Shown piece by piece: positions 1 to 8,778 of a DNA stretch of 64,000 nt. The DNA is taken from contig CAWESL010000003.1 of assembly GCA_963811705.1 (NCBI GenBank), forward strand, positions 186,001-250,000. Direction: 5' to 3'. The stretch is from DATJPR01 sp963811705. Its GTDB lineage: Bacteria; Bacteroidota; Ignavibacteria; UBA10030; UBA6906. Position 1 is the stretch's first letter; each line of letters begins with the position of its first letter. A program made the translations under genes and the position numbers. The notes below the pieces were generated by a model. That model searched no databases. It was not told the DNA's origin and saw only the letters and a program-made list of their open reading frames with translations.

Positions 1-189
1 GGAGTTGAGCCGCTGGACGGATTCGCCGATGCGTTCGAGATAGGAGGACGAGGGAGTCGAGGGGAATTCCGAATCGTACTCCCCGTCGGCAATCGGCGAG
101 CGCGAGGCGGAATGCTCGACGGAAGAGCAGGATGAAAAGACAATCACCACACAACTGACCAAAAGGGTTCGGATCGCGGGGCACGGCAT
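1..189 (-). CDS. putative lipoprotein, N-terminal part only (runs off the left edge)
   Basis: An open frame on the minus strand starts with ATG at 189 and stays open to base 1 (63 codons seen). GGAGGA sits about 5 bases before the ATG, a good ribosome binding site. The first 20 residues form a lipoprotein-type signal: a short Arg-containing start, a hydrophobic run (LLVSCVVIVF) and SSC followed by serines, which suggests cleavage and lipidation at Cys21. The rest is rich in Ser, Pro and acidic residues, and no domain can be recognised in the visible part. It lies 14 bases downstream of the pseudouridine synthase stop on the same strand. Function unknown. Confidence 0.55.
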   Translation of the reverse strand, partial: MPCPAIRTLLVSCVVIVFSSCSSVEHSASRSPIADGEYDSEFPSTPSSSYLERIGESVQRLNS

Positions 190-203
190 AAGTCCTCCGT
201 CGT

Positions 204-962
204 TCAGGTGAACACGTCTTCGATCCCCGCCAGCTCCTTCAACGCCCGCACTTCCCCCTTCGTCAGCGACCGCGTTTCCCCGCGGGCCAACCCTGACTTG
301 GTAATGGGGCCGTACGCGACCCGGTCGAGTTTCCGGACGCGATACCCGAAGTGTTCGAACATCCTTCGCACCTGGCGGTTGCGCCCTTCGTGAATCACGA
401 CACCGATCTCCTTCCCCTTCCCTCCGGGGAGGACAATCACTTCCGCCGGTGCGGTCTTTCCGTCCTCCAGTTGAATTCCCCGTGCCAGGCTGCTCCGATG
501 CGCGGGTTCCAGCGACGTCTCAAGACTCACATGATAGGATTTGGGGATCTCGTGGCGCGGGTGCATGAGGTGATGCGCAAACTCTCCGTCGTTCGTCAAC
601 AGCAGGACGCCCGTCGTATTCCGGTCAAGCCTCCCGATGGGATAGATACGCTGGCGCGATTTGACAAGTTGCATCACGGTTTGGCGTCCACGCTCGTCGC
701 TCAATGTCGTGATGGTGTCTTTGGGCTTGTTCAAGAGAAGATAAACATTGCTCTCGGCCGGCGTGACCGGCTTCCCGCTCACGGTCACGTGATCGACGGA
801 GAGCCGGACCTTGGTCGCAAGATCGGTCACGACCACCCGGTTCACGCGCACCTGGCCTGCCCGGATGAGGTCCTCGGCCTTCCGCCGGGAGGTCACGCCG
901 GACATGCTCAGGTATCGGTTCAGCCGGACTTCTTCCCCCGACCGGGAGATTTCGCGTTTCAC
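204..962 (-). CDS. RsuA/RluB-family rRNA pseudouridine synthase
   Basis: Converts a specific uridine in rRNA to pseudouridine. An N-terminal S4 RNA-binding domain (RLNRYLSMSGVTSRRKAEDLI) is followed by the catalytic domain with the family signature GRLDRNTTGVLLLTND, whose Asp is the nucleophile, and the C-terminal GRNRQVRRMF motif. I place the start at GTG 962 (252 aa): GGAGGAG lies just upstream and the GTG overlaps the scpB stop as GTGA. A longer frame reaches ATG 1001 but adds 13 unconserved residues inside scpB. The order scpA-scpB-rluB is a common bacterial arrangement. The exact rRNA target is not readable from the sequence; RluB-type (23S) is the best guess from context. Confidence 0.9.
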   Translation of the reverse strand: MKREISRSGEEVRLNRYLSMSGVTSRRKAEDLIRAGQVRVNRVVVTDLATKVRLSVDHVTVSGKPVTPAESNVYLLLNKPKDTITTLSDERGRQTVMQLVKSRQRIYPIGRLDRNTTGVLLLTNDGEFAHHLMHPRHEIPKSYHVSLETSLEPAHRSSLARGIQLEDGKTAPAEVIVLPGGKGKEIGVVIHEGRNRQVRRMFEHFGYRVRKLDRVAYGPITKSGLARGETRSLTKGEVRALKELAGIEDVFT

Positions 963-1657
963 GGTTTCTCCTCCCCGCCCGTCGTTTGCTCTCCTTGCCA
1001 CTCGCCGGCAGGCATTCCCGCCTCGTGTTCTTCCTGGAGACGTTTTTCTTCCATCTCCTTGAGCAGCCTTTTTTCCACTTCGTACTCTGCCTCGGCGAGC
1101 AGTTCATTGATCTCCCGCGGCTTCGGAAGCTCCGAAAGATCGTTCAGGCCGAAGTGCTTGAGAAAGTCGCGCGTCGTTCCGTAGAGAAGCGGACGCCCGG
1201 GCGAAGCAGCCCTGCCGACCACCGTCACGAGATTTCGCTCCATGAGGGACCGGAGGACATAGTCCGCATTGACCCCGCGGATCGCCTCGATTTCCGGTTT
1301 TGTGACCGGCTGCTTATAGGCGATCACCGCGAGACTTTCCAGTGCGGACACCGAGAGTTTCCTTTTTGACCGTTCACGGACCATCCGTCCGAGCCAGACG
1401 CCGAATTGCGGCTGCGTGGCGAACTGGTATCCTCCCGCAACCTTCACAATGCGAAAGGCCCGTCCCGCCTGTCCATAGTCTCTGTTCAGGTCTTCGATAA
1501 CGCCGAGAAGGCGTTCCGGCGAGATGGGCCGCCCCTCGCCCGCGCCGTCCGGTGTCAGAATCTCCACAATCTGCCGGAGAGACAGCGGCTCGTCGGTTGC
1601 GAACAGCAACGCCTCCACAACCTCTTTTTCCGATGGCAGCGTTCCCTGCGTGCTCAT
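959..1657 (-). CDS. scpB: segregation and condensation protein B (ScpB)
   Basis: Subunit of the SMC-ScpA-ScpB condensin that compacts and segregates the chromosome. The 232 aa protein shows the paired winged-helix architecture of ScpB: VVEALLFATDEPLSLRQI near the start and SVSALESLAVIAYKQPVTKPEIEAIRGVNAD around residues 100-130, both typical of the family. The C-terminus is a charged, Glu-rich tail that is not conserved in the family. The start ATG overlaps the scpA stop by 4 bases (ATGA), so the two are translationally coupled. The stop overlaps the GTG of the downstream pseudouridine synthase. Confidence 0.95.
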   Translation of the reverse strand: MSTQGTLPSEKEVVEALLFATDEPLSLRQIVEILTPDGAGEGRPISPERLLGVIEDLNRDYGQAGRAFRIVKVAGGYQFATQPQFGVWLGRMVRERSKRKLSVSALESLAVIAYKQPVTKPEIEAIRGVNADYVLRSLMERNLVTVVGRAASPGRPLLYGTTRDFLKHFGLNDLSELPKPREINELLAEAEYEVEKRLLKEMEEKRLQEEHEAGMPAGEWQGEQTTGGEEKP

Positions 1658-2397
1658 GACGCTCCCATGCTCACCGCGTGCATTTGCTGCGCATGCTCGA
1701 CGGCAATATCCTGCCCCTCGTTGATCGCGTAAATGTGGACGATATTCGTCTTGGTCAGCTCCAGGATGGCAATGATGGTCACGATGACCCGGAGTTTCTC
1801 CGTCATATGCATGACCATCTGCATGACCGTACCGCCCTTGTGGACGCGGAGATAGTCCAGGACGTAGGCCATTTGTTCGTCGACCGTAACGTCGAGAAGC
1901 GTCACTTCGTGGATACGCTTCTTCGGCATGTGGTCGAGCGCCGACTTGTACGCCGCGATGAGATTAAAGAGCGTGACCTCCTTCAGCAGGTCTTCGTTCT
2001 CCTCTTCGGAGATCACCTTCGTGTCGGCGAGGAAAAACTTCCGATAGTAGACCCGGCGTTGCTCGGCCTCCATGCGCTCCATGTGTTGCGACATTTCCTT
2101 GTAGCGCTTGTATTCGATCAATCGGCGGACGAGTTCGGCACGGGGATCTTCCTCATCGTCCGGCCTGTCGGTGGCAGGAAGCATCATCCGGACTTTGATC
2201 TGCATCAGGGTGGCCGCCATGACGATAAACTCCCCGGCCATTTCCAGATCAAGGGCGGCGATGAGATGGAGGGAATCGAGATAGTCCTGCGTAATCTTCG
2301 CGATGGGAATGTCGTAGATATTCAGCTCATCCCGCTTGATGAAGAAGAGGAGAAGGTCGAGGGGGCCTTCGAAATCGGAGAGCTTCACTTTATACAC
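1654..2397 (-). CDS. scpA: segregation and condensation protein A (ScpA)
   Basis: Kleisin subunit bridging the SMC heads in bacterial condensin. The N-terminal family signature FEGPLDLLLFFIKRDELNIYDIPIAKIT is intact. The middle is charged and the C-terminus (about residues 170-247) is the winged-helix part that contacts SMC. The length of 247 aa is normal. The start is a GTG at 2397, with GGAAGGG about 8 bases upstream. It follows trpS by 41 bases on the same strand and is coupled to scpB by an ATGA overlap. Confidence 0.95.
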   Translation of the reverse strand: MYKVKLSDFEGPLDLLLFFIKRDELNIYDIPIAKITQDYLDSLHLIAALDLEMAGEFIVMAATLMQIKVRMMLPATDRPDDEEDPRAELVRRLIEYKRYKEMSQHMERMEAEQRRVYYRKFFLADTKVISEEENEDLLKEVTLFNLIAAYKSALDHMPKKRIHEVTLLDVTVDEQMAYVLDYLRVHKGGTVMQMVMHMTEKLRVIVTIIAILELTKTNIVHIYAINEGQDIAVEHAQQMHAVSMGAS

Positions 2398-2438
2398 GAT
2401 CGAACCCTTCCCTGAATCTGCGCCACACGCGGTACCCC

Positions 2439-3425
2439 CTACCCGAGATGCATGACGGATCGCACTTGCGCCATGGTCGATGAAGCGCGCTCACGAGCGC
2501 GCCGTTCCCCGTCTTCGAGCACATCGAGGACCTCCTGCGGATGGGCATCGAGACGCGCCCGCCGTTCCCGGAGCGGTGCAAGCGCGTCGCTGATTGCCGT
2601 CGCGGCGCGGAGCTTGCATTCGACGCAGCCCAGGGCGCCGGAGCGGCAGCCTTTCTCGATTTCTTCGACGGCCGAAGGATTAAACTTCTTATGATAGCTG
2701 AACACCAGGCAGATTTCCGGCCGCCCGGGATCGTTCTTTCGAATCTTCTGGGGATCGGTGACCGCCGTGCGCATCTTCCTTTGAATTTCGGCGGGCTCGT
2801 CGGAAAGCAGGATCGTGTTTCCGACCGATTTGCTCATCCGGTTGCCGTCCAGTCCGGGCAAGCGTCCGAATTTTGTCAGCTTCGGCTCGGGTTCCGGGAA
2901 CACGTTGCCGTACTGGCTGTTGAATCTCCGTGCGATCTCGCGCGAGATCTCGACGTGCGGCACTTGATCTTCACCGACGGGGACAAGATCGCCCTTGTAC
3001 AACAGGATATCGGCCGCCTGGAGGACCGGGTAGCCAAGATGACCGTAGCTTACATTCTCAATGTGCAGATCGCGGACCTGGTCCTTGACGGCGGGATTTC
3101 GTTCAAGTCGTGCGGCCGTGATCAGCATCGAAAAGACCAGATGAAGCTCGGTGTGCTCCTTGACCTTTGACTGTCGAAAAATCGGGCTTTTCACCGGATC
3201 GATCCCCGCAGCGATCCAGTCCTTGACCATCTCAAGGGAGTTCTGGTAGATGGATGAGGAATCGAGATTCGTTGTCAGGACATGGTAGTCCGCGACAAGA
3301 TGATAGTTATTGTATTCCTCCTGAAGGGAAACCCAGCTCTCGAGTGCACCGGCAAGATGTCCGAGGTGGAGTTTGCCCGTCGGACGCATGCCGCTGAGTA
3401 TGGTTTTCTTTGGGTTCAAAGGCAT
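2439..3425 (-). CDS. trpS: tryptophanyl-tRNA synthetase
   Basis: Charges tRNA(Trp) with tryptophan using ATP (class Ic synthetase). At 328 aa it has the usual bacterial TrpRS length. The HIGH-type motif is HLGH at residues 20-23 (KLHLGHLAGAL), the KMSKS-type loop is MSKSVGN near residue 200, and GEDQVPHVE, a Trp-site signature, lies between them. A Cys-containing segment (GCVECK) near residue 280 is also found in other bacterial TrpRS. The 120 bases upstream, before the HNH gene, hold no gene and no clear promoter that I can defend. Confidence 0.96.
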   Translation of the reverse strand: MPLNPKKTILSGMRPTGKLHLGHLAGALESWVSLQEEYNNYHLVADYHVLTTNLDSSSIYQNSLEMVKDWIAAGIDPVKSPIFRQSKVKEHTELHLVFSMLITAARLERNPAVKDQVRDLHIENVSYGHLGYPVLQAADILLYKGDLVPVGEDQVPHVEISREIARRFNSQYGNVFPEPEPKLTKFGRLPGLDGNRMSKSVGNTILLSDEPAEIQRKMRTAVTDPQKIRKNDPGRPEICLVFSYHKKFNPSAVEEIEKGCRSGALGCVECKLRAATAISDALAPLRERRARLDAHPQEVLDVLEDGERRARERASSTMAQVRSVMHLG

Positions 3426-3545
3426 TCAAAAGAATGAGAGTCGTTTTGCGAACAGAGAATGGTCAAGACGGAAAAGGCAGAGTCCCGCGTCAGAGCACAA
3501 TTTGCAGGCGGTAACAAGGCGACGGCCGGACAGAACACGGTTGGC

Positions 3546-4124
3546 TCACTGCAAAAAAAGGTAGGGTTTCCAGCGTTCGTTGACAGTGCCGACAAATTGC
3601 CGGATGAATGTCACATGATTGGGGCGCATCGGCTTTCGTCGCAGCGGCATGTCGGCCTCATCCGGTGTGCGGTCCCCTTTCCGGTTGTTACAGCGAACAC
3701 AGGCACAGACAAGGTTTTCCCACGTATCTTCCCCGCCTCGCGACGAGGGGATGACGTGGTCGACTGTCAAGGCAATGTCGCCCCTTCCGCAGAACTGGCA
3801 ACGATGCCCGTCTCTCCGGAGGATGTTCTTCCGCGAGAGGATAATGTTCTTGTAAGGGATTTTTACATAAATCCCCAGTCGCAAAACGCTCGGAAACGGC
3901 ATGGACATCGAGACGCTGTGCAACAGTTTCCCATCGCTGGTTTCCAGTAACTCCGCCTTCCCCAGGAATAGCAGCACGATTGCTTTTCTCGCACTGATGA
4001 CGCTCATCGGTTCATAATTCTGGTTCAGGATCAGGACTTTGGCGTTGAGTCGACCGTTGGGGCTGTGAGCCCGTGCAGGTGCGCTGAAGACGTATCCTCC
4101 TCTTCCAATTTGCGTTGAAGACAC
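3546..4124 (-). CDS. HNH endonuclease family protein
   Basis: 192 aa protein with a complete HNH nuclease core: RRDGHRCQFCG (first zinc CxxC), LTVDHVIPSSRGG (catalytic His after Asp), then NLVCACVRCNNRKGD (second CxxC plus the Asn and the closing residues). The N-terminal KVLILNQNYEPMSVISARKAI segment is typical of a widespread, single-copy chromosomal HNH family whose role is unclear; it is not evidently part of a restriction system here. The only in-frame start is GTG 4124, which adds about 26 residues before the conserved block. A near-consensus promoter lies just upstream and would give a very short leader. Confidence 0.85.
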   Translation of the reverse strand: MSSTQIGRGGYVFSAPARAHSPNGRLNAKVLILNQNYEPMSVISARKAIVLLFLGKAELLETSDGKLLHSVSMSMPFPSVLRLGIYVKIPYKNIILSRKNILRRDGHRCQFCGRGDIALTVDHVIPSSRGGEDTWENLVCACVRCNNRKGDRTPDEADMPLRRKPMRPNHVTFIRQFVGTVNERWKPYLFLQ

Positions 4125-4142
4125 CGTTTTAACCTATTCAAA

Positions 4143-4171
4143 AATATACGACTCGGGCCAGTGATTGTCAA
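4143..4171 (-). promoter_or_regulatory. sigma-70-like promoter for the HNH gene
   Basis: Read on the minus strand: TTGACA (4171-4166), a 17-base spacer, then TATATT (4148-4143). The -35 is a perfect match and the -10 is close to consensus. Predicted transcription start is near 4136, only about 12 bases before the GTG at 4124. Confidence 0.6.
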
Positions 4172-4228
4172 GAAGATGGAGGGCGAGGGGAAGGAACGTA
4201 GCGGATAAGGAGCGAAGCCGGGAAACTT

Positions 4229-4295
4229 GTGCATGAGGGATTGAAATCACCGAAGGCGGCGCCTCTTCGACGCCGCCTCCGGAACATTCATGCAC
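4229..4295. repeat. nested inverted repeat (two-tier stem-loop) downstream of htrA
   Basis: In the 193-base gap between htrA and the HNH gene, GTGCATGA (4229-4236) pairs with TCATGCAC (4288-4295). Inside it AGGCGGCG (4254-4261) pairs with CGCCGCCT (4271-4278) over a 9-base loop. No T-run follows on either strand, so it is not a textbook terminator. It may protect or end the htrA transcript. Confidence 0.55.
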
Positions 4296-4317
4296 CGCTC
4301 GGACGATTCTACGACTG

Positions 4318-5847
4318 CTATTCTGGAATTTGCACCGCAACAAATGCCGATTGCCGTCCCTGACTCCGTTCCAGCCGAAGGAGCACGGATTCTCCCGGTT
4401 TTCTCTGGTCGAACAGCTGCTTCAAATCCTTTGCCGATCGTACCGGTTTGCGGTCCGCCTCAATAATAATGTCCGAGGGCTGGATGAACCGATTGTAGGA
4501 TTCACCGAATTGCTTCACGTCGGTGACCATGACCCCCCGATCAAGATCGAGACTCTTCTTTTCGTCCTTGGAGAGGTTTCTGACGCTCATCCCGACAATT
4601 TCGATAGTCGTCGGCTTGGTCAACGCGGTCGTGGAATCGCTTTCTTCATCCGTGTCGGAAGGCGCTGCATTGGCCGCAAAGTTCGCATCCTGACGGGGTT
4701 TGAGCTTCACTTTGACATCCATCTTGGCGCCATCCCGGAATACCAGGAGCGTCACTTCGTCGCCGACGTGGCGCTCCGCGACATAGGACTGCAATTCGTT
4801 CGGGGCATTGACCTCTTTCCCGTCAATCTTCAGAATGACGTTACCCCGTTTCAGACCTGCGGCCTCCGCCGATCCCCCTTTGGACAGATCGTCGATCAAT
4901 ACTCCTCTTGCGTCGTTCAGCCCGAGCGCATTCCCCATCGTCTGATCGACCGTCGAAATGATCACGCCGATGTAGCCGCGCTCGACCTTCCCGTCCTTGA
5001 TGAGATCCGAAGCCACGGTCTTCAGAAGGTTGACCGGTATGGCGAAGCCGTATCCCTGGTAGCGCGCGTTCGTCGTCGCTATCGCGCTGTTGATGCCGAC
5101 CACTTCGCCGTTCATGTTCACCAGCGCCCCGCCGCTGTTCCCGGGGTTAATCGCGGCATCGGTCTGAATGAAATTCTCAATCCCGTAATTCCCCTGGATG
5201 ATCCCGATGTTCCTGCCGGTCGCGCTGATGATCCCAGCCGTCACCGTCGAGGAAAGCCCCAGAGGATTACCGATGGCGAGGACCCACTGCCCGACTTCGA
5301 CATTGTCGGAATTTCCCAGTGCGGCCACGGGCAGGTCCTTTGCGTCGATTTTGATGACGGCAAGATCGGTGGACGGGTCCGTACCAATCAACCGCGCCTG
5401 GAACCGCACCTTGTCGTGCATGACGACCTCAATCCCTTTCGGTTCCGCGTCCTCGACGACATGGTTGTTCGTCACGATGTACCCATCGGGGGTGATGATG
5501 ACGCCCGATCCTGATCCACGGGAAGGTTCCGGTTGCGGCATTTTGAAATCCGGCCCGAAATTATGGAACTGATCCCTCGGCATCTGGTCCATCAGATCCT
5601 TCCCGGACGTCGTCACATTGATCGCCACGACGCAAGGGGTCACGACCTTCGCGACAGCCACGAAATTGTCACCGAGAGCCTTGACCGAGGGATTCTGTTG
5701 CGTAATCGGCGTCGGTCCTCCCAGCTTCAGGTCACCGCCCCTGGCGAACCCGGGGTCAACGCTTCCGCTCAGGTTCGATACGACGATCGCCCCGATAACA
5801 ATCCCGACGACGACCAGCAGCACGGAAGTAATAATCGTCTTCTTCAC
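4318..5847 (-). CDS. HtrA/DegP-type periplasmic serine protease
   Basis: Envelope quality-control protease/chaperone of the trypsin fold. The N-terminal hydrophobic segment (residues 4-25) is a signal anchor or signal peptide. Catalytic triad: His129 (TNNHVV), Asp161 (STDLAV) and Ser238 (NPGNSGGALV). Two PDZ domains follow, about residues 285-375 (RGYIGVII, GVLIDDL) and 420-505 (GVMVTDV), separated by an Ala/Asp/Ser-rich linker. The length of 509 aa fits Do-type proteases. The start is GTG 5847 with AGGAGGA 6-7 bases upstream. It follows recO by 45 bases on the same strand. Confidence 0.95.
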   Translation of the reverse strand: MKKTIITSVLLVVVGIVIGAIVVSNLSGSVDPGFARGGDLKLGGPTPITQQNPSVKALGDNFVAVAKVVTPCVVAINVTTSGKDLMDQMPRDQFHNFGPDFKMPQPEPSRGSGSGVIITPDGYIVTNNHVVEDAEPKGIEVVMHDKVRFQARLIGTDPSTDLAVIKIDAKDLPVAALGNSDNVEVGQWVLAIGNPLGLSSTVTAGIISATGRNIGIIQGNYGIENFIQTDAAINPGNSGGALVNMNGEVVGINSAIATTNARYQGYGFAIPVNLLKTVASDLIKDGKVERGYIGVIISTVDQTMGNALGLNDARGVLIDDLSKGGSAEAAGLKRGNVILKIDGKEVNAPNELQSYVAERHVGDEVTLLVFRDGAKMDVKVKLKPRQDANFAANAAPSDTDEESDSTTALTKPTTIEIVGMSVRNLSKDEKKSLDLDRGVMVTDVKQFGESYNRFIQPSDIIIEADRKPVRSAKDLKQLFDQRKPGESVLLRLERSQGRQSAFVAVQIPE

Positions 5848-5892
5848 TCTAAATCCTCCTCGAGAGCAATCGCAAGCATGTTCTGAGAATCA

Positions 5893-6666
5893 TCAACGAA
5901 GAGCGGCGAACACCGCCTCGCTTTTCAATGGCCGCAACCCTTCCACATGCGTCAGGAGCAGCGTGTGGAGTGCCGCGGAAACCTCCTGGCGGGTCTTCGG
6001 GCTCATGGCCAGATCCGCAGCCGCGAACGGCGAACCGATCCGAATAAGCTGTTGCATCGTCCGCAATGCGCCCCCGGTGAGATTTCCGTATCCGGAAGAT
6101 TGCGATGCGCAGGGAAGACAGGCAACGGTGCCGCGCTCATGTTCGAATTCGACCTCTCCGCCTTCAATCTCCCCTTCTGTGAGATCTCTGCCGCACTTCC
6201 GGCAGAGTTCGATACCCGGACGAAAGCCCAAACCGGCAAGCACCTGCATTTGAAAGTACGGAAGAATTGAAGCCATGTTTCTTGTCACTTCGTCCGCAGC
6301 GCCGAGAACATCGGTCAAAAGCTCAAAAAACACGCCACGATGTTCTTCGTGAAAACTGACCGCGTCGATCAATTCGATCGCGCCGAGTCCGACGGCCATC
6401 CGTTCCATGTCCTCGGTAATATGCGACGTTTTCCGCCTCAGTTCCCAGCGCGACAGCAAGTGCAAATCGCGTTGCTCATGCCAATAGAGGACGACGGAAA
6501 GCTGCGCCAGGACATCAGGCACGCCCCCAAAACGCCCCGCTTTCTCGCGAACGCCCTTCGCAATCACGGAAAGCCTGCCCAGCTCTCGGGAATAGATCGT
6601 CGCGATCTGACTCGTATCCCGGTATTTCATTGTCCGGAGGACAATGGCGTCAGTAGTGAGAATCAC
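5893..6666 (-). CDS. recO: DNA repair protein RecO
   Basis: Recombination mediator that loads RecA with RecR on SSB-coated DNA. The protein opens with the N-terminal OB-fold signature (ILTTDAIVLRTMKYRDTSQIATIYS, SVIAKGVR). Later it has a four-cysteine zinc motif (CRKCG near residue 150, CLPC near 180). The frame is open to 6807, inside mtnA, but the conserved N-terminus begins at GTG 6666, giving 257 aa and a 17-base overlap with the mtnA stop. The ribosome binding site is weak, consistent with translation coupled to mtnA. Confidence 0.88.
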   Translation of the reverse strand: MILTTDAIVLRTMKYRDTSQIATIYSRELGRLSVIAKGVREKAGRFGGVPDVLAQLSVVLYWHEQRDLHLLSRWELRRKTSHITEDMERMAVGLGAIELIDAVSFHEEHRGVFFELLTDVLGAADEVTRNMASILPYFQMQVLAGLGFRPGIELCRKCGRDLTEGEIEGGEVEFEHERGTVACLPCASQSSGYGNLTGGALRTMQQLIRIGSPFAAADLAMSPKTRQEVSAALHTLLLTHVEGLRPLKSEAVFAALR

Positions 6667-7699
6667 GGAGGCCAGGAATCGTCTGATGAAACGGTGGCTT
6701 GAGAACCCCTTCTTCAGTAACAATCGCAGAAATGAATTTGTTCGGAGTGACATCGAAGGCAGGCGAGAAGACCTTGACCCCGTCCGGGGCCACTTGCGTC
6801 CCTGCAAATTCGATCACTTCCGAGGGGTCGCGTTCCTCGATGGGAATAGTGTCTCCCGAAGGCAAGGCACCGTCAATCGTCGACGTGGGGGCCGCGACAT
6901 AGAACGGTATCTGATGATAGTTTGCCAGGACGGCCAGGGGATAGGTTCCAACCTTGTTCGCAGTGTCCCCGTTCGCAGCAATCCGGTCGGCGCCAACGAT
7001 CACCGCCTGGACCAGCCCCCGGGCAATAACGGTCCCGGCGGTGTTGTCGGTGATCAGGACGGTTTCGATTCCCGCCGCAAGCAGCTCCCACGTGGTCAGG
7101 CGGGCTCCCTGAAGGAGCGGGCGGGTTTCATCGGCGTAGACCCGCACGATCTTTCCCTGTCGATGAGCAGTGAATATTACACCAAGCGCCGTCCCCTGTC
7201 CCGCCGTCGCCAGGGCACCGGCATTACAATGCGTGAGGATGGACGACCCCGGGGCGATCAGCGCGGCCCCGAATTCGCCGATCTTCCTGCACGCATCAAC
7301 ATCCTCTCGGTTAATGCGCTCCGCCTCCTGAAGCAACGCGTCCGGCAGTATTTCGTCAATCGAAGTATCCACGATCCTCTGCATGCGGTCCATCGCATGA
7401 AACAGGTTGACCGCCGTCGGTCTCGTGCCACGGAACATTCTGATGGCGTTCATCACCGTGTCGCGCATGGAAGCCGTGCGGGAGGACTCCTTTGAAGCCA
7501 GGGCCACTCCGTACGCTGCGGCAACACCGATCGCCGGCGCCCCGCGTATCCTCAGGCTCCGGATGGCTTCGGCAACGACGAGAGGATCAGCGGTGGTGAC
7601 TTCGCGGACAGTGCCCGGCAGGAGTGTTTGATCGAGGAACACGACCCGGCCGTCGCGCCAGGCGATTGTGGCGAATGTTCGTCCACCTGTGGGATTCAT
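6650..7699 (-). CDS. mtnA: S-methyl-5-thioribose-1-phosphate isomerase
   Basis: Isomerises 5-methylthioribose-1-phosphate to the ribulose form in the methionine salvage pathway. The 349 aa protein shows the family blocks: IRGAPAIGVAAAYGVALA, ILTHCNAGALAT (catalytic Cys) and VIVGADRIAANGDTANKVGTY (catalytic Asp). It belongs to the eIF2B-like superfamily, but these residues mark the sugar isomerase. ATG 7699 is the start; its ribosome binding site is weak. No other methionine-salvage gene is visible nearby, although the pathway meets menaquinone synthesis through MTA/futalosine nucleosidases. Confidence 0.93.
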   Translation of the reverse strand: MNPTGGRTFATIAWRDGRVVFLDQTLLPGTVREVTTADPLVVAEAIRSLRIRGAPAIGVAAAYGVALASKESSRTASMRDTVMNAIRMFRGTRPTAVNLFHAMDRMQRIVDTSIDEILPDALLQEAERINREDVDACRKIGEFGAALIAPGSSILTHCNAGALATAGQGTALGVIFTAHRQGKIVRVYADETRPLLQGARLTTWELLAAGIETVLITDNTAGTVIARGLVQAVIVGADRIAANGDTANKVGTYPLAVLANYHQIPFYVAAPTSTIDGALPSGDTIPIEERDPSEVIEFAGTQVAPDGVKVFSPAFDVTPNKFISAIVTEEGVLKPPFHQTIPGLRDSHY

Positions 7700-7771
7700 G
7701 CGATGCGTTCAAAGGACTCATGATACGGACATCCGGAGCGAGGATGCGACGCTGCGAGAACAGGAATGGCC

Positions 7772-8683
7772 CTACACGTCAAATCGGGAAAGCTCGCGGA
7801 ATTCCCGAAAGCGGTCCTGGATCTGAAGGTAGGTGAGACCGCGAAGCCCGTCGATGCTAAACCGTTCCACGCAGAACGAGGCGAGCGTGCTGCCATAAAT
7901 GACCGCCTTCTTGAGATTCTCTTCCGAAAGATCATCGGTCCGCGCGAGCCACCCGACAAAACCACCAGCGAAAGAATCTCCCGCGCCTGTCGGATCGAAC
8001 ACGTTTTCCATGGGATACGCGGGCGCAGCGAAGTGGAGGGTATCCGTCATGAGCAGCGCTCCGTGCTCCCCCTTTTTCACGATGACGGCAGAAGGTCCGT
8101 ACGAGCGGATCACCCGGCCCGCTTTGATGAGGTTCGGTTCCCGGGAGAGCAATCGCGCCTCGGAATCGTTCAGAATCAGAATGTTGATGGACTTCAGCGT
8201 CTCGAGCAGGTCCTCTTTCTTCCGGTCAATCCAATAATTCATCGTATCGCAGATCACAACTCGCGGCTTTTCGATTTGATCGAGCACGCGGCGCTGCAAA
8301 ACCGGATCGATATTCCCGAGGCAGACGAAGCGGCTCTTCCGGAACTTCTCCGGAATCACAGGGTCGAATTTCTCAAAGACATTCAGGTCTGTCGAAAGGG
8401 AATCGCGCTCGTTCAGATCATAATGATAGCGTCCCGCCCAACGGAACGTCTTGCCCTCGGCGATCACCTGGAGCCCCTCGACGTCGATCTTCCGCTCCTC
8501 AAGAAAGGCAAATCCGCTTTCCGGAAAGTCTCCTCCGACAACGCCAACAAGGCGAATGGGGTTGACAAAGTAGCTGGCGGCGGCAGAAATGTACACTGCC
8601 GATCCTCCCAGCGCATCCTTTTGTCGCCCGAACGGAGTTTCAATGGAATCCAGCGCAAGAGATCCGACGACGAGAACGCTCAA
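7772..8683 (-). CDS. PfkB-family carbohydrate/nucleoside kinase
   Basis: Ribokinase-fold sugar kinase, 303 aa. It starts with VGSLALDSIETPFG and DALGGSAVYISAAASYF (substrate lid). It carries the C-terminal PfkB signature DPTGAGDSFAGGFVGWLA, in which the second Asp is the catalytic base and GAGD forms the anion hole. The substrate cannot be decided from sequence; relatives act on ribose, adenosine, fructose phosphate and other sugars. The start is TTG 8683, with GGAG 6 bases before it. It lies 95 bases from the Nudix gene and 72 from mtnA on the same strand. Confidence 0.88.
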   Translation of the reverse strand: MSVLVVGSLALDSIETPFGRQKDALGGSAVYISAAASYFVNPIRLVGVVGGDFPESGFAFLEERKIDVEGLQVIAEGKTFRWAGRYHYDLNERDSLSTDLNVFEKFDPVIPEKFRKSRFVCLGNIDPVLQRRVLDQIEKPRVVICDTMNYWIDRKKEDLLETLKSINILILNDSEARLLSREPNLIKAGRVIRSYGPSAVIVKKGEHGALLMTDTLHFAAPAYPMENVFDPTGAGDSFAGGFVGWLARTDDLSEENLKKAVIYGSTLASFCVERFSIDGLRGLTYLQIQDRFREFRELSRFDV

Positions 8684-8778
8684 GAGTTGCTCCAGTGGGA
8701 GAGGTGGTTGAGTTTGTCGTTAGTGGCCAAACAGACGATAATACCGAAAAAAAGAGCCATTCGCAAGGATCTGCTGTC

